Shown here: in pieces, positions 35,516 through 47,869 of the stretch | Layout of the letters: every line of letters begins with the position of its first letter | Numbering within the stretch: position 1 is the first letter of the stretch | NCBI GenBank assembly: GCA_963580455.1 | Contig: OY756970.1 | Span: forward strand, 6,014,001-6,078,000 | Source of the DNA: Euonymus europaeus | Lineage: Eukaryota > Streptophyta > Magnoliopsida > Celastrales > Celastraceae | Direction: 5' to 3' | DNA length: 64,000 bases | Translations under genes and position numbers: made by a program | The notes under the pieces: model-generated | Database searches by the model: none | The model's input: only the letters and a program-made list of their open reading frames with translations | Told to the model about the DNA's origin: nothing

Positions 35516-37339
35516 ATTCATTTGATGCAAAAAATTAGATAGAGATTATCAATAATAATCTAGACTATCTAAATCAATTTTAGTCATTAAAAAGATTTGG
35601 TATCTCCCACTAATTTTTTGTAACTTAGACATCCCTATTTGAGTAACATAAATCCTTATTAGTATTTCTTGTGAGTGATTGAGTTCTTATTAACTTTCAA
35701 TATTTCTCACGTTTACCCTTTTTTTGAAATACTTAAACTAATAAGTGGAAAACTATTGTCCAATGTATCTCATACATGATTCAATCATTTTACTTTGGCT
35801 CTTAGTATGCAAAACCTCACATTTCCTAGTTTCTTGGCCCATTATACATAGTTAAGTTAAACCCACAATCCAATAAATATAAAAATTAGAATATTAAATA
35901 TCCTCACCTTTAGTGATTTATTGGATGTCAATATGTTTTTATATTTATAACATGTCATGCTTAATAAATTATTGGAAACATCTCTTATAAAATAGTGTAT
36001 TATCCCCATGATTTCTTCATGATTGATTATACACATTAATAAAAAAAATCAAAACTTTATATCGTGTAGAGCCACAATCTAATTCCATAAATAATACCGT
36101 TTTACAACTTAATATATAAAGGGATGTTTAATATGTCTCGTTTATTATACATGCATAATAAATTTATTCTAAGTATATCGCATATATTGAAACAATAAAT
36201 AAATTCAATTAACATGCGACACTATTTATTTTAAGCATATATCACATATATTCCAGCAAATTTGTGCTCTCGATTCATGTAAGATTCAACCCTTCTCGAT
36301 TCTGTTTTACTGCAGGTTGAGGGTTGGTTCATCTTTTTCTTAGATTCAACTCTACTTCGACAATCAAAGGTGAGTGATTCTTCTCTTCGTTGTGGTGTTC
36401 TTCAATTTCTTTTGGATGTCCAGTTGATCGGATACTGGTGGCCTTTGCAGGTCATTTGAGCAACGAAATTGTTTTGTTTAGGGCAGCTTATCAGAATCAA
36501 ATCAGTCTTTGCTTTCTAATTCTTGCAACTTCTTACGCTAACTTGAAATATAATAACAAAAGAGATTCTACTTTTCTAAAGGAAATATTCTATCATTGAT
36601 TTAACATATATATCTTGAGACTTCCCTTCTTACCGTGGTTTATTCAACTGTCAATGGAATTGAAATTCTTTTATTGTTTTGAAAGACAAAAACCATGTGA
36701 CCACAACGACCATTTCCCCTGCAGCTTAATTCTTGCTAATGCTTCTTTTTTATTATAATTGGTGATTGAGACTTCCCAGTGTAGTTATTTAGGTCAGGAT
36801 TATGAATTCTTCAAGAGATGATTGGATTAATGATGAAGCCACTAAAAATTAAAGCACTGTTATTGGGTTTTCTTTAATTATTATTATTATTATTATTTAT
36901 TAATTTCAATCACAAAACTTCATTTATGTTGTCATAAATCAACAAGTTAAATAAGATGATAAAACCAAGAATCTAATTTTTTACAGGATTCGATGATTCT
37001 CTCATTTGACAGGGTTTAGTGATTCTCATATCGTTGATGCTCTACAATATGGGTGTTCTTGGATTTTTTTATTGGGTTAATTTGTAGTTCAATTCTATAT
37101 TTTGATAGTTCTCTTGTAGTTTGTACTTGTATTGGCTATTGATTGGCCATCAAAGGTTTGAAATGAAGTTTTCTTGCATATATTGATTGTATTTGTGTGA
37201 AATTCATCATTTATTGACTTATATGTCGTTGATTAAGGTATTCTAAGTCTGTATCACCATCAGAATGGAGAGAAAAAAAGGGTAGAGATTCTGAGTTTTC
37301 TCAGTATGAAGTATGTAGGAGGAATGATGAATTCCACAA
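35516..37339. other. AT-rich spacer or copia leader
   Basis: No credible gene. The part next to the copia gag (to about 36240) may be its leader and LTR, but no LTR ends were found. 36300-37340 is AT-rich, with an (ATT)n run near 36877-36900. Confidence 0.4.
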
Positions 37340-37490
37340 GGTGAGATTTCACATCCTCAAGCCAACTTGATTTCTTCATAACACAATCCCGAAAAGGAAT
37401 GAAAGCAATGGCAACTGGCCTTTTCCTCACAACCATTGCCTTTGGTTTTTATTTCAACAGTGTTCTGGTCTTTATAGTAAAGAAATGGTG
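37340..37490 (+). pseudogene. Fragment of an NPF (NRT1/PTR) family transporter
   Basis: The plus-strand reading gives QLDFFITQSRKGMKAMATGL, then FLTTIAFGFYFNSVLVFIV. This matches the conserved penultimate membrane-helix region of NPF proton-coupled transporters, where the family reads QLDFF..CPKGMK.MSTGLFL. Upstream, a frameshifted FTYP-like segment extends it slightly. The match stops near 37490, where a minus-strand gypsy gag begins. No other NPF exon is visible nearby, so only about 150 bp survives. The TE junction inside the coding block suggests an insertion or deletion destroyed the gene. Confidence 0.7.
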
Positions 37491-38351
37491 GGCACAAGTG
37501 GAAGAGGTGTTCGCAAGCACGATCTCACTCAGACTCGGAATCAATCCATCACAATACCTTTCTTCCTTGCCCCCCTCATCCGGAGCGAACTTCCTATCAT
37601 ACTTGTACAGCTCTTCATACCTCTTGGTAAACTGTGACACCGTCATGTTTGGTGTCTGTAAAAACTCCAAATATTGTTTGGCCTGATCGGCCTGAAAAGT
37701 ATGCGAAACAAACCGCTCTGTAAATAACAATTCAAAAGAAGCCCACGCCAATTCATACTTCCCCAAACCTAAAGAATTCCACCAATCATAGGCATCACCT
37801 CTCAAATAATATAACACCAGCTTTACCCTCCGGTCATCCGGTATGGCAAGAGTATCAAATCTCGCCCCCAATTGATGCAACCATTCTTCTGCTTCTCGAC
37901 CCTCCCCATTTCCAGAAAAGACAGGAGGAGTTGTCTTTCCCAACAGGTCGCCCTCGTACATTTCCCTACTCGATCCTTGCATGGATCCTATTTCAGTACC
38001 AGCCCCTAAAGCCTGTCCCTCAGTACGAGCCTCAGGTGTCCTAGCAAGCTGGTTCGTCACCACTTAAGTTAGGTTTATCATCGCACTTGTTAATGCTTCT
38101 AATGTCACCGGTTGATCCCCCAAGATGGCCGGAGTAACCTGCACCGCCAAAGGTGCCTCCACATGCACTGGAGGAACCCCTAGAGCCCTCTCGTGTCCTC
38201 CAGTCTGAATGTCATCACCTAACTGTTGTTCTTCCAGCACTGTATCCTCCTCTTTGATCCTTGTACCCAACCCCGATACTGATCCCTGTGTGCTAGGAGT
38301 GCACCTAGTAGTCCACGTTACTCCCCTCCACGACTTCGGCCTCGGCCCCAA
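37449..38351 (-). pseudogene. Ty3/gypsy gag remnant, C-terminally truncated
   Basis: Two abutting minus-strand frames in the same phase, 38351-38064 and 38063-37449, give an N-terminal Pro/Glu-rich part and then the gag core: PPVFSGNGEGREAEEWLHQL, VKLVLYYLRGDAYDWWNSLG, FTERFVSHTFQADQAKQYLE and NMTVSQFTKRYEELYKY. This is the retrotransposon gag domain of Ty3 elements. A single in-frame stop (about 38064-38066) divides it. The last residues (after about 37495) are antisense NPF sequence, so the gag is cut before its zinc knuckle, and protease and pol are absent. Confidence 0.8.
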
Positions 38352-39900
38352 GGTCTATCAACTCTTCCCCCATCCGTAGAGGTCTCAGTCAAAGCTCTCG
38401 ACGCTCGCGTCATCCTACGAGTGTCCATCTGTGCCACAACAGATACAACTATTTAATATAGAATGGATAACGAGGATTTAAGGGGAAAGAATGTGTACCA
38501 AATCTGCAGAGGTCGTGTCATGGTCTGGAGACTACTAACATACAACTAGGACCCAACCCCAATGGGACGACGCCTCGCATCCATACCCACACATCGTTAT
38601 CGGTGAAAACTGCCACCATACGACTCAATAAGGAAACATACCACTTACAAGACACCAACCTTGTCCATACTGACTCGGGTTCCCTAAACCGATTCTTCGG
38701 AATCTCAATATGTTGCCTCATATGGAAGTCATTCGTAGCCGAGGTTCCACAACCCTCCTCCCATATGACGTTCACACAACCTACGAAAGTCACGAATCCA
38801 TACTCGCACTTCCATATGGCTCTAATGCAACAATTCCATGCCATGAATTTAATATAGCAATAAACAAATCCTAGTTATATATTTAACTAGCCATGATGCA
38901 TGAATAAGAACCATATATGCTTGATATAAGACCAAGCAATCAACTGGGAATCAAACTAACATTTTAGGAAAATTCGAGAATAATCCTAGGTTTGTTTTTT
39001 CCTAGGGAGCAAATAGGAAAAAACACAAATATGAATAACAATGAAGATTAAATAACGCATTTTTAGATAATAAGAAAGAATCAAAAGATTGGGCCAGAAT
39101 CCCCTACCTGAATCCAAGCAAAGGCAGAAAAATCAATAACTCAACCTTATGGTTTCGGCTTTTCCTCAACCTATCAATTTCGCGAAACCCAAACTTATTT
39201 CATAATTCTCATAACCTTAATTCAATGTACCAATAACTAATTACTCAAAGAAAAATTAAAGAAATCTTAACTTTTTCCAATACAAGGATTTTCAATCCTT
39301 GACTATGCTCGAGTTCACAACTCCAATCTATCCAAGAATCTAGTAATTTCCATCATAATTAAACTTTACTAAACATACCCAACTTAATTTTAGCACTTAA
39401 CAATACAAATAATTTAAAATATCAACCAAACCCTCTCTCTCTCCAAAATTACCAAGCCTTGAATCTTTGCCTCCAAACTTGAAATTCTCAAATCAACAAT
39501 AAAACCCACACATATAAGCATAATCAAGTCCTAATCAAGCCTACTTAATCATAAATTTCATCTCTTCAAAAATTCCATAAAAATTTCCACCAAAATCTAG
39601 TTTCTCAAATCAAGCAAAACTTACCTAAATCTTGAAATTTTTGTAGAATAGTGATGAATCTTTCTTAAACATCCATGAACCTTCAAAATTCAAGCCAAAC
39701 CCTTCTCCAATGTCCTTTCTTCTCTCCTTCTTTCTCTCTTCTTCCGTCTCTCACTCTGTCGCTGGTCTCTCTATCTCAAGACCAAAAATGAAATAAATGG
39801 TGCTGGCCCATTTGTTGACTTTAGTTAAATAAAATTTTATTTAATTTTATTGGCCAATTGGCCTTTTAAACAAAATGGCCACTTTCAGTGGCCAAACATG
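38352..39900 (-). repeat. Leader and LTR of the minus-strand gypsy element
   Basis: Non-coding. The region from about 38860 to 39900 repeats landmarks of the other gypsy LTRs in reverse complement: catgatgcatgaataag, ccttgaatctttgcctcca, cttacctaaatcttgaaa. It probably ends near 39900 (ggccaaacatg), where the Athila element begins. The stretch 38352-38860 is leader sequence upstream of gag. The exact LTR borders are not resolved. Confidence 0.55.
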
Positions 39901-40116
39901 AGCGAATTGAATGAAAGTGGATTCAGCTTGCAATGGAGTTTAAGGTAATTGAATGAAAGTGGATGAAGGGTGGCCATAATTTACACAAAGACGATGTGAT
40001 CTTACACTTTTATGAAGGGTTGAAAGAAGCTAATTGAATGAAAGTGGATTCAGCTTGCAATGGAGTACTCATAAGGAAGAGTAGTGAAGAAGTTATGGAA
40101 TTGTTTGAAGAATTGA

Positions 40117-40450
40117 GTGAAGACTCAACAATTCTCCACAAGGGGGAGAAACTCAACAAAGCGTCATGGTTTATATGAGGTCAGTTCCAATGTGAAAGTG
40201 GAAGTAGAGATGTGCAACTTAAATCGAAAAATTGACATGTTAGTTGAGGCTATGAATGGAGTGAATATTAGGCTCCATCATCACCAAAACTTCTTTGTGT
40301 TGTGTGCTCTAGGCAAGATCATGTGACTAAGGCTTGTCCTTTGACATTTGACTAATTAGAAGCAAGTGAATTTCATGGGAAATCACAACATGAGGAATCA
40401 AGCTTACCTATGGACAAATCATCCTAATTTCTCATGGAAGAATGATTGAA
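40117..40450 (+). pseudogene. Athila-type gag C-terminal remnant
   Basis: The frame from 40117 reads GLYEVSSNVKVEVEMCNLNR, then KIDMLVEAMNGVN and a degraded zinc region (FFVLCALGKIM). It is followed out of frame by VNFMGNHNMRNQAYLWTNHP and NFSWKND. Athila gags normally show a coil segment, then CETCGG.H and EQVN...NHPNFSW, so order and wording fit. Repeated upstream sequence (39906 and 40034 both read ttgaatgaaagtggattcag) marks a local duplication. Confidence 0.7.
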
Positions 40451-40659
40451 ACAACATGAATGTAACAGCGCTAGTAGCAAAACCAGCGAAAAAGAGTGTT
40501 TTGGAGACCACCACAGACATCGAAGGAGGTGAGCGAACGAAAGAAGGAAGATGTATGCACCAAATTTTATTGGAGACTGATGCTCGGCCTACTAGAGAGA
40601 GATAATGAAAGCTGAACCCACATATAAAGGAAGTAGTGAAAGCTGAAATTTTAAAGTGG

Positions 40660-43220
40660 CTTGATGTGGAGGTAATTTACTGAATTTCAGATTGTGAATT
40701 GGTCAGCCCAATTCATGTAGTTCCTAAGAAGAGTGGCATCACGGTGATTAAGAATGAGAAGAATGAATTGATCCATACAAGAATGACTATGGGATGAAGG
40801 GTGTCCATAGATTATAGGAAGTTGAACAATGCAACCCGAAAAGACTACTTCCCATTGCCTTTTATTGACCAGATGTTGGAGAGATTAGCCGGACATAGCC
40901 ATTATTGTTTTCTTGATGGCTATAGTGGGTATAATCAGATTTTCATAGCACTAGATGATCAAGAGAAGACTACATTCACGTGCCTCTATAGTACCTTTCC
41001 ATAAAGACAGATGCCTTTTGGGTTGTGTAATGCACTTGCCACTTTCCAATGCTGCATGATGAGTATTTTCTCTGACATAGTGGAAATATTGATTGAAGTG
41101 TTTACGAATGATTTTAGCTTATATGGTGCATATTTTGATGACTATTTAGAGCACTTACGGTTGGTGTTGGAAAGATGTGAGGAGACTAACCTTATGTTAA
41201 ATTGAGAGACGTGTCACTTCATGCTGCAAGAGGAAATTGTTTTTGGCCATTTGATTTCACATAGGGGAATTGAAGTTGTAAGTCAAAAATTGAAGGGGGT
41301 GCGTAGTTTGCTTGGACATGCTACATTTTACAGACAATTCATCAGAGATTTTTCAAAAATCTCTAGACCATTATGTGTGCTATGACAAAAGAAGTTGATT
41401 TCGTTTGGTATGGTGAGTGTCAGATTACCTTTTGACACATTGAAGGGTGCTTTGACCACATCCCCTATCATGAGAGCATCAAATTGGGAGCTTCCATTTG
41501 AACTAATGTATGATGCAAGTGATTATTCCTTGGGGGCTGTTTTGAGGCAACATAAGGATAAGGTTTCTTATACCATTTATTATGCTTTATGAATTATGAA
41601 TGATGCCCAGTTCAATTATTGTACCACTGAGAAGGAATTTTTGGCGATCATCTTTGCGCTACAAAAATTCAGATCATACCTTGTTGGTTCACGTGTCATT
41701 GTGTACACCTACATGCAGCGTTAAGGTATTTAATGACTAAGAAAGAGACCAAACCATGTTTAATTTGTTGGATTCTTCTTTTGCAGGAATTTTACTTGGA
41801 GCTTAGAGACAAAATGGGCATGGAAAATGTTGTCACTAACCATCTTTCAAGGTTGCTATCTTCAAAAGCTCATGACGACCTTCCCTTGGATGAATCATTT
41901 TCAACAGCAGTTCTTTGCCATCGCCAAACTCCCATGGTATGCAAATATAGTTAACTATCTTGTTTCTCAGTCTTTTCCACCTGATTTCTCTTTTCAAAAG
42001 AAGAAATGGATGATGAGGACTGCGCGAGATTATATATGGGATGACCCCTATCTTTTTAAAATGTTCCCAGATCAAATAATTTGACGTTGTGTCACCCAAC
42101 TTGAGCAACTAGAGATTTTAAAGCATTGTCATTCCTATGCTTCTGGAGGTCATTTTGGACCAAAGAAAATGTCCCTCAAGGTATTTCAAGCTAGTTTTTA
42201 TTGGCTTTCAATTTTTAAAGATGCTTGGAATTTTTGTAAGAGTTGTGACCGGTGTCAAAAGACTGGTAACATATCTGGCCGTGATCAAATGTAGTTAACC
42301 AACATTCAGGTCATTGAACTTTTCGATGTTTGGAGAATTGACTTCATAGGTCCTTTCCCTAGTTTTTTTGGTTGTGTATACTTAGTTGGTGTTGATTAAG
42401 TGTCCAAATGGGTCAAGGCTATCGTCTCAAGGACTAATGATCATCGAGTTGTTGTGAAGTTTTGCAGGATAATATTTTCTCTCAATTTGGGGACACCACG
42501 TGCCATCATTAGCGATGGTGGAAGCCACTTTAATAATTACCTTTTTGTGGCATTGATGAAGAAATATGGAATTACTCATCATGTGGGTACTCCATACCAA
42601 CCTCAAACAAGTGGCAAGGTTGAGGTGAGAAATAGGGAGATCAAAGCCATTTTTGAGAAGACTGTGAATCTAACTCATAAAGATTGGTCTTTGCGTTTGA
42701 ACGATGCATTATGGGCATACCGAACAGTCTATAAAACCCCAATTGAGATATCACCATTCTGGTTGGTATATCGGAAAGCATGTCACCTACCTGTGGAGTA
42801 GGAGCATTGCGTATATTGGGCCTTGAAAATATTTTATTTCAACATGAAAGAGGCTGGTGAAAAGAATCGTCTACAGCTGAATGAACTCAAAGAGATGAGG
42901 CATGAGGCTTATGAATTGCCAAGCTCTACAAGGAGCATTCAAAGCATTATCATGACAAATAGCTTGTAAGGAAAACCTTCTATGTGGGAAAAAAGGTGTT
43001 GGTCTATAACTATAGATTCTGACTATTTTTGGGCAAGTTAAAATCAAAGTGGCATGGTCTGTACATTGTGAAGATGGTATTTTCACATGGAGCCCTTGAG
43101 TTGCAACATACAGATTCAAAGCAAACATTTAGGGTCAATAAACATCGCCTGAAACCTTATTTAGAGTCCAGTCCACTTTCAGTCGATGAGGTGTTACACC
43201 TCGATGTGTTGACTACTTAA
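40660..43220 (+). pseudogene. Athila-type pol (RT, RNase H, integrase)
   Basis: RT: PIHVVPKKSGITV, SIDYRKLNNATRKDYFPLPF, DQMLERLAGHSHYCFLDGYS and MPFGLCNALATFQCC (41011). The catalytic motif is FTNDFS where Athila has FMDDFS, so the first Asp is lost. RNase H: ELMYDASDYSLGAVLRQHKD and [20 protein letters not shown]. Integrase: zinc region HCHSYASGGHFGPKK with CKSCDRCQKTGNISG, core WRIDFIGPFPSF (about 42330), [32 protein letters not shown] and [11 protein letters not shown]. At least ten stops interrupt it (for example 41002-41004, 41203-41205, 42802). The integrase frame 42400-42801 is the longest intact part. A C-terminal tail (43029-43220) reads LQHTDSKQTFRVNKHRLKPY. Confidence 0.9.
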
Positions 43221-43882
43221 ATGCTTTAGCTTTCTGTCTGGCTGAAGATAATAAATTTAGTATTTAATGGGAGGTGACCCATGTAGAGGAGGAGAATCTT
43301 ACACATGAGGACAGTGTTGTCGAAATTGGAAACATATGGTTTTGATTTTTTTTAAGACTTGGCACCCTTTGCTTGATTATCATGACACATTTTGATAATT
43401 TATATTGTATTTTCTAGCATGATTTTTTTTGTGATGAAGGCTTGTCTGGTTTATTTGTCATTTGATCATTGAATAGCCTCGTGAGAACCTATTAAAAATT
43501 CTGAGTGCATTGAATTTCACAACATAGTATAGCTTGAACTTGCATTATACCATCTGAAGTTAATTGTGTGTTTTCATTCTGTGAACATGATGAAGGAATT
43601 CCTTGTTCAATTTGGCCTACCATGGATGATTCTTATGAACCTCATATTTTCTTTACCATCTCTCCTCTTTTGATAAGCCTTCCCCTCCTTATGATATGTT
43701 TTGCATTCTAATGAGTCATAAAATAGAGAATTCCATCATAAGTCTATTGGATGAGATATTCAGAGGGAGATGAGTGTGGTTTAAGAGATTTTGAGAATGA
43801 TTTTCAAAGACCAGAAGTGATGGGTGAAAGTAGAGGTGCAAATGATTTTCTGTAGAATGTACGACCTATGAGCGACCAGTGT

Positions 43883-44040
43883 GTGACCTAAAAGTGACTT
43901 AGGTGCAGCTTATGACTCAAACAAAAAGCGGTGATATGTTTTCAAAGAGGAAGTTGCAGATGTTGTGACCTAAAAGTGACCTAAGTGCAACCTATGGCTC
44001 ACACAAAAGGCGGTGATCTATTTTTGAAGTTGAAGTTGCA
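43883..44040. repeat. Two tandem ~82-bp units in the Athila 3' region
   Basis: Units at 43883 and 43965 both begin gtgacctaaaagtgac and end gaagttgca, with several substitutions. They lie between integrase and the 3' ORF. Confidence 0.8.
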
Positions 44041-44328
44041 ACCCATGCGTGAGCGGAGTGCAGCCGAAAAAAAAGGAACAAAAAAGTTGAAAAAAGTGTT
44101 ACAACATTTTGTCAAAACAGTGTTGACCGCAATTGTTGAGGAAAAAAAAGAAAAGTTGAAATAAGGGTTTCAGTGGTGCAGCACACGAAAGAGAAATTGT
44201 TTCTCTTTTTCATTCTAATAGAGGCGCCTCACTAGGGGGAAATCCCTATTTCTTTTCTCTTTTTCACTCAAAGTTCTTGTTTATTCAAGAAGCTTTGTGA
44301 ACCAATTAAGGGGGCAAAGAGGAAGAAG

Positions 44329-45178
44329 GTGGTGGCAAGTAAGAAGAAAGGGAAAGAAATAGTAGATTCATCCAATCATGTTGAAGAAGAGGAAGATTTT
44401 GAAAAATTTATCTCTCTTGAAGCAAGGATTGAGTATGATGAAGCATGGAGCAAGAGAGCTTTGCATGTGGAACGCCATGTAGAGATTGGGCACTTCCAAC
44501 AAATGAACCAGTATGAAAAATTGGAAGAGAAGAGTTGGCTTTCCATCACCAATGTTCATGGCAGAGAAATTAAGCAAATAGTAGGTGAGTTTTATGCAAA
44601 TCTGGTTGTTAATGATAATCATTGTATGGCTTATGTGTGTGTGAAGCAATTTTTCTTCAATCCTAGAAAGATTTCATCACAATTGAATTTTCCTGAGCCA
44701 ATTAAGAAGCCTAGAAAAAAATTTGAGAAATTTGGAACTTCTGCTTCTGCTGTTGTTTGGCATGATTGGATGGTTGTTGTGGAATTTCTGACTAATATTA
44801 GATTATGTGAATGCAAATAAAAATGTGATTTTGTTTGTTGATTTGTTGCAGCCTTATCGGTTACTGTCTCAGATTGTGACTAGGAATGTGATTCCGGTGA
44901 CTCATATTGCTACTGTTAATGCAAAAACATGTTATTTGATGTATGCAATTATCTGTGATATGGAGTTTTGCTTGGCTAGCACAATTTATGATCATATTGT
45001 TAAGGTTAACATGGATAAGAGGGTTGGGAAAGTGCTTCCATTTGGGGTTCGAATTACTACTATATGTTTGAGTGAGAGAGTTGAAAAGGAGCAAAATGAT
45101 ACATTTTTGAGGAGGAACGCACCTTTGAACAGGACATGGTTTGATAGGAGTGAAGTGCAGCTTGCTAGGCAGCAATAG
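44329..45178 (+). pseudogene. Athila 3' ORF with plant transposon protein domain
   Basis: The first frame (44329-44820, no ATG; opens with GTG) reads RIEYDEAWSKRALHVERHVE, then SWLSITNVHGREIKQIVGEF and YANLVVND. The second (44807-45178), one frameshift later, reads LSQIVTRNVIPVTHIATVNA, then KTCYLMYAIICDMEFCLAST and LPFGVRITTICLSERV. Together they match the putative plant transposon protein domain found in the ORF downstream of pol in Athila-group elements, the position sometimes described as env-like. No signal peptide or transmembrane segment is apparent in the visible frames. Its role in the element is unknown. Confidence 0.7.
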
Positions 45179-45179
45179 A

Positions 45180-46200
45180 AGAGTTCAGGGATAGCTATTG
45201 AGTCTCAAGTTGGGGATGCTAAGGAAGATGATATTGGTACAGGGCATGCTGGCTTGGCAGATAGGTTTGAGGTTGTGGAAGAGAGGATGACTGAATTAGG
45301 ATTGGAGGTTGAGCATACTGGGTTGGTCAAGAGCAAGGATGTCTCAGTTGAAGCATCCTGAGTCTGCTGTGGAGTCTCTCCAAATGAATATTGGCACACA
45401 GTGGCATGAAATTAGGGAAGCCCAGCTGCAGTTTGTGCCTCAGTAGAGAGAGATGTTTGACATGATTTGTGACCGGACTTTGCCATGATCTTTTAGTCTT
45501 ATTGTGATGATTTAGTCGCTTTATTAATTCTCAGACTTTCTAGTGTTGATTTAGGTAGACGGAGTCAGGGAAAGTCTTAAGATGGATGCCTATGTTTTTT
45601 TGACTTGTTTGATATTCGCATGACCATCATAGATGTTGAATGAACCTTGCTTTTATCTAGCTTAAATAAATTACTGCACCTTTCTTTTTCTCACATTAAG
45701 TTTCCTTTAGCCTTATTTTCATGAGCCCAATAAAGTCCTTCTGATTCATGGATGAGAATGTTTGCGTAAGTAAGTTTGGTGGACATGCAAGCCTATGGCT
45801 ACATGTTGTGAATTCAAATGAGAGTAAATACCACCCCTTTAAACACTTGAGTGACCACTTCAAATTTTTATATATTGTGTGATTCCTATTGAGGTGGTGT
45901 GAAGGTGACATATATGTTATGGTAGTAGTAAACAAATTTATAATTGTGCAAATTACACTTGAAGAAGCATTGCATTGATTTGATGAGAAAGTATATGGCT
46001 TGCCAAGTTATGATGTCGTTTTCCAAAAGAGACACAAAAAGCTTTGAAATTATTTTTCTTAAGCGTTTGCTTGAGAACAAGCAAGGCTTAAGTTTGATGG
46101 ATTTACTTAGCTGCAAAATTTACCTATTATTCTGATTTTAAAGTATCTATTTTTGTATGATTTTTGGTACAAAGTATTACCCAAATTAGTATTTTTATGG
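45180..46200. other. Athila 3' region, non-coding
   Basis: Degenerate sequence between the 3' ORF and the LTR. A weak continuation (GHAGLADRFEVVEERMTEL) runs to about 45360, after which no frame is credible. Confidence 0.5.
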
Positions 46201-47260
46201 ACAGTTACAGTTGAGTTCAAATAATGATAAAAGCTGTTTCTGGGAGTGTATCAGCTGAGTGCGGCCGCAAGACGCAGTTTTTGAATTAAAGTTAAGATGA
46301 CGTGGAAACTGAGACCCAATTCTTAACACAATTAAAAGACCTAACCCTAGCTGCGAAAGGATATACTACATTTTTGATAATACAGAAGGCAAAGAGGAGG
46401 CGTTCCAAGCAGTGCAATTCCTTCATCTTTTCCATTGATTCAAACATTGATCTTGAATATTTTTATGATTTTTATTATGGTTATGTGTAACTAAATAGTT
46501 TTTAGCTAGGATTTGGTACTTTCTTCTACCAAAACCTTTCTGCACGGATTTGATTCTTGATTAGACTAATTTAATTCATTATTATTTGGATTTATTGTTG
46601 ATTTCCTATTGTTATGCATGTCTAAACAATATCATAATATTTAGGAATTATTAGTTAAACATATTCAGCTGACCATGACCTGATGTTTAACAAAGTGACA
46701 ATAACTTTTCTTACAATTCAGGTTAGAGAACATTAAACATAACTAATTAGGTATACATTAATATCCTAGGTTGTTCTATTGTCGATTTGTACATGTTGAT
46801 GCTTATCTTAGGATGTTCTTAGGAGAGACCAAACAAAGAATTCTTTGATGAGAAATAATGCTAAGCAGGACGAAAGTCATGACTATTGTTTAGAAAAATC
46901 TAATTGATCGAGTTAGACCAAAGACTTTTATTGACGTAGTTAAATTCTTAATTTGTGTAATTGATAACTGATATGTGTGCATAAGGTCGTGGTAGATGAT
47001 TAAGTCAAATCCAAGTTAATTCTCATTAATTGTTGAATTCATAATTCGATTTAAGCTGGTAAATTTTGTCGTTATTAGTTAAATTATCCAAATTAGTTTA
47101 CACTATTATTGCTTTATAACTGGTTTTTACAATAGTCTTTGTGGATTCGATCCCTTTTCCTTGTTATTGCCTTGCGACGTACACTTGCGATTGGATAAAA
47201 CCTATCGAAATTTATTACAATCATAAATTGTCGATCAAGTTCGCGAAGAATATTTAGCCC
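46200..47260 (+). repeat. Athila-type LTR (3' end clear, 5' end approximate)
   Basis: Its 3' part carries the typical phrase ctttgtggattcgatccc (47139) and then gtacacttgcgattgg, as in the LTR at 1-736. Repeated tryptophan-poor AT-rich U3-like sequence precedes it. The left boundary is a guess based on where 3' non-coding sequence changes character. Confidence 0.5.
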
Positions 47261-47869
47261 GTTTTGCTTAGATGGGTCATCCTCACCACCCGTAATTCTT
47301 GAAACTCTTGCAGGATGCCACCTCCAAAATCAGTCATCTATTTCACTGATTTCGATAGCAAAAGGTATCACAAATACGTTGGACTCAAAAATTCATTTTT
47401 CAAGAATTTCGGACTCCATTACAGCATCATGATTTATAGCAATAAAAAAACTCATAACATCACCAAGCCTAACATCAAAACTAGGTTTAAAAAAAACATT
47501 TACGGGTTGCATTCATGTATGTCAGTGATAAACAAATTATTCGATATCAATACCTCATATCAACTCTCACAAAACCAATTTCATAGATTAACTAAACATG
47601 TATACGAATTTCAAAAAAAAAATCTTAGATTTCACAGAAAATCGATTTCCATATATATCATAATCTCATATCCAATTTTTATGTATACTATATGCTATTC
47701 TCCAATACCACCGTAAGACAACATGCCATACATGCATATCAAATACGCAATAGAAACATACCAAATTTCATATTGAATCTGGATCCGATGTTGAACTCCG
47801 ATTATACAGAGCTCCTAAATAGTCCACGAACCGCCTACAAGGGTTCTACAAAATAAAATTTGTAAACCA
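47261..47869. other. Spacer between Athila and the inverted LTR fragment
   Basis: About 600 bases, AT-rich. A 133-codon frame (47315-47716) has no recognisable family and a biased composition, so I do not call it a gene. Confidence 0.4.

Larger units (their letters stand above)
39900..47260 (+). mobile_element. Decayed Athila-type Ty3/gypsy element
   Basis: Gag remnants, a pol with Athila-specific wording (MPFGLCNALATFQCCMMSIF) and a 3' ORF with the plant transposon protein domain occur in order, followed by an Athila-like LTR end at about 47260. No 5' LTR was found; the left side abuts a minus-strand gypsy LTR at about 39900. The RT catalytic motif is damaged and stops are frequent. Confidence 0.85.

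Noticed and set aside
35516..36240. LTR of the second minus-strand copia element
   Set aside because: AT-rich and in the right place, but no TG..CA ends, PBS or repeat partner were found.
44329..45178. True envelope protein
   Set aside because: No signal peptide or membrane segment was seen; the plant transposon protein domain is the better-supported description.
47315..47716. 133-codon plus-strand frame
   Set aside because: Asn/Lys/Tyr-rich composition typical of AT-rich spacer; no domain or motif recognised.
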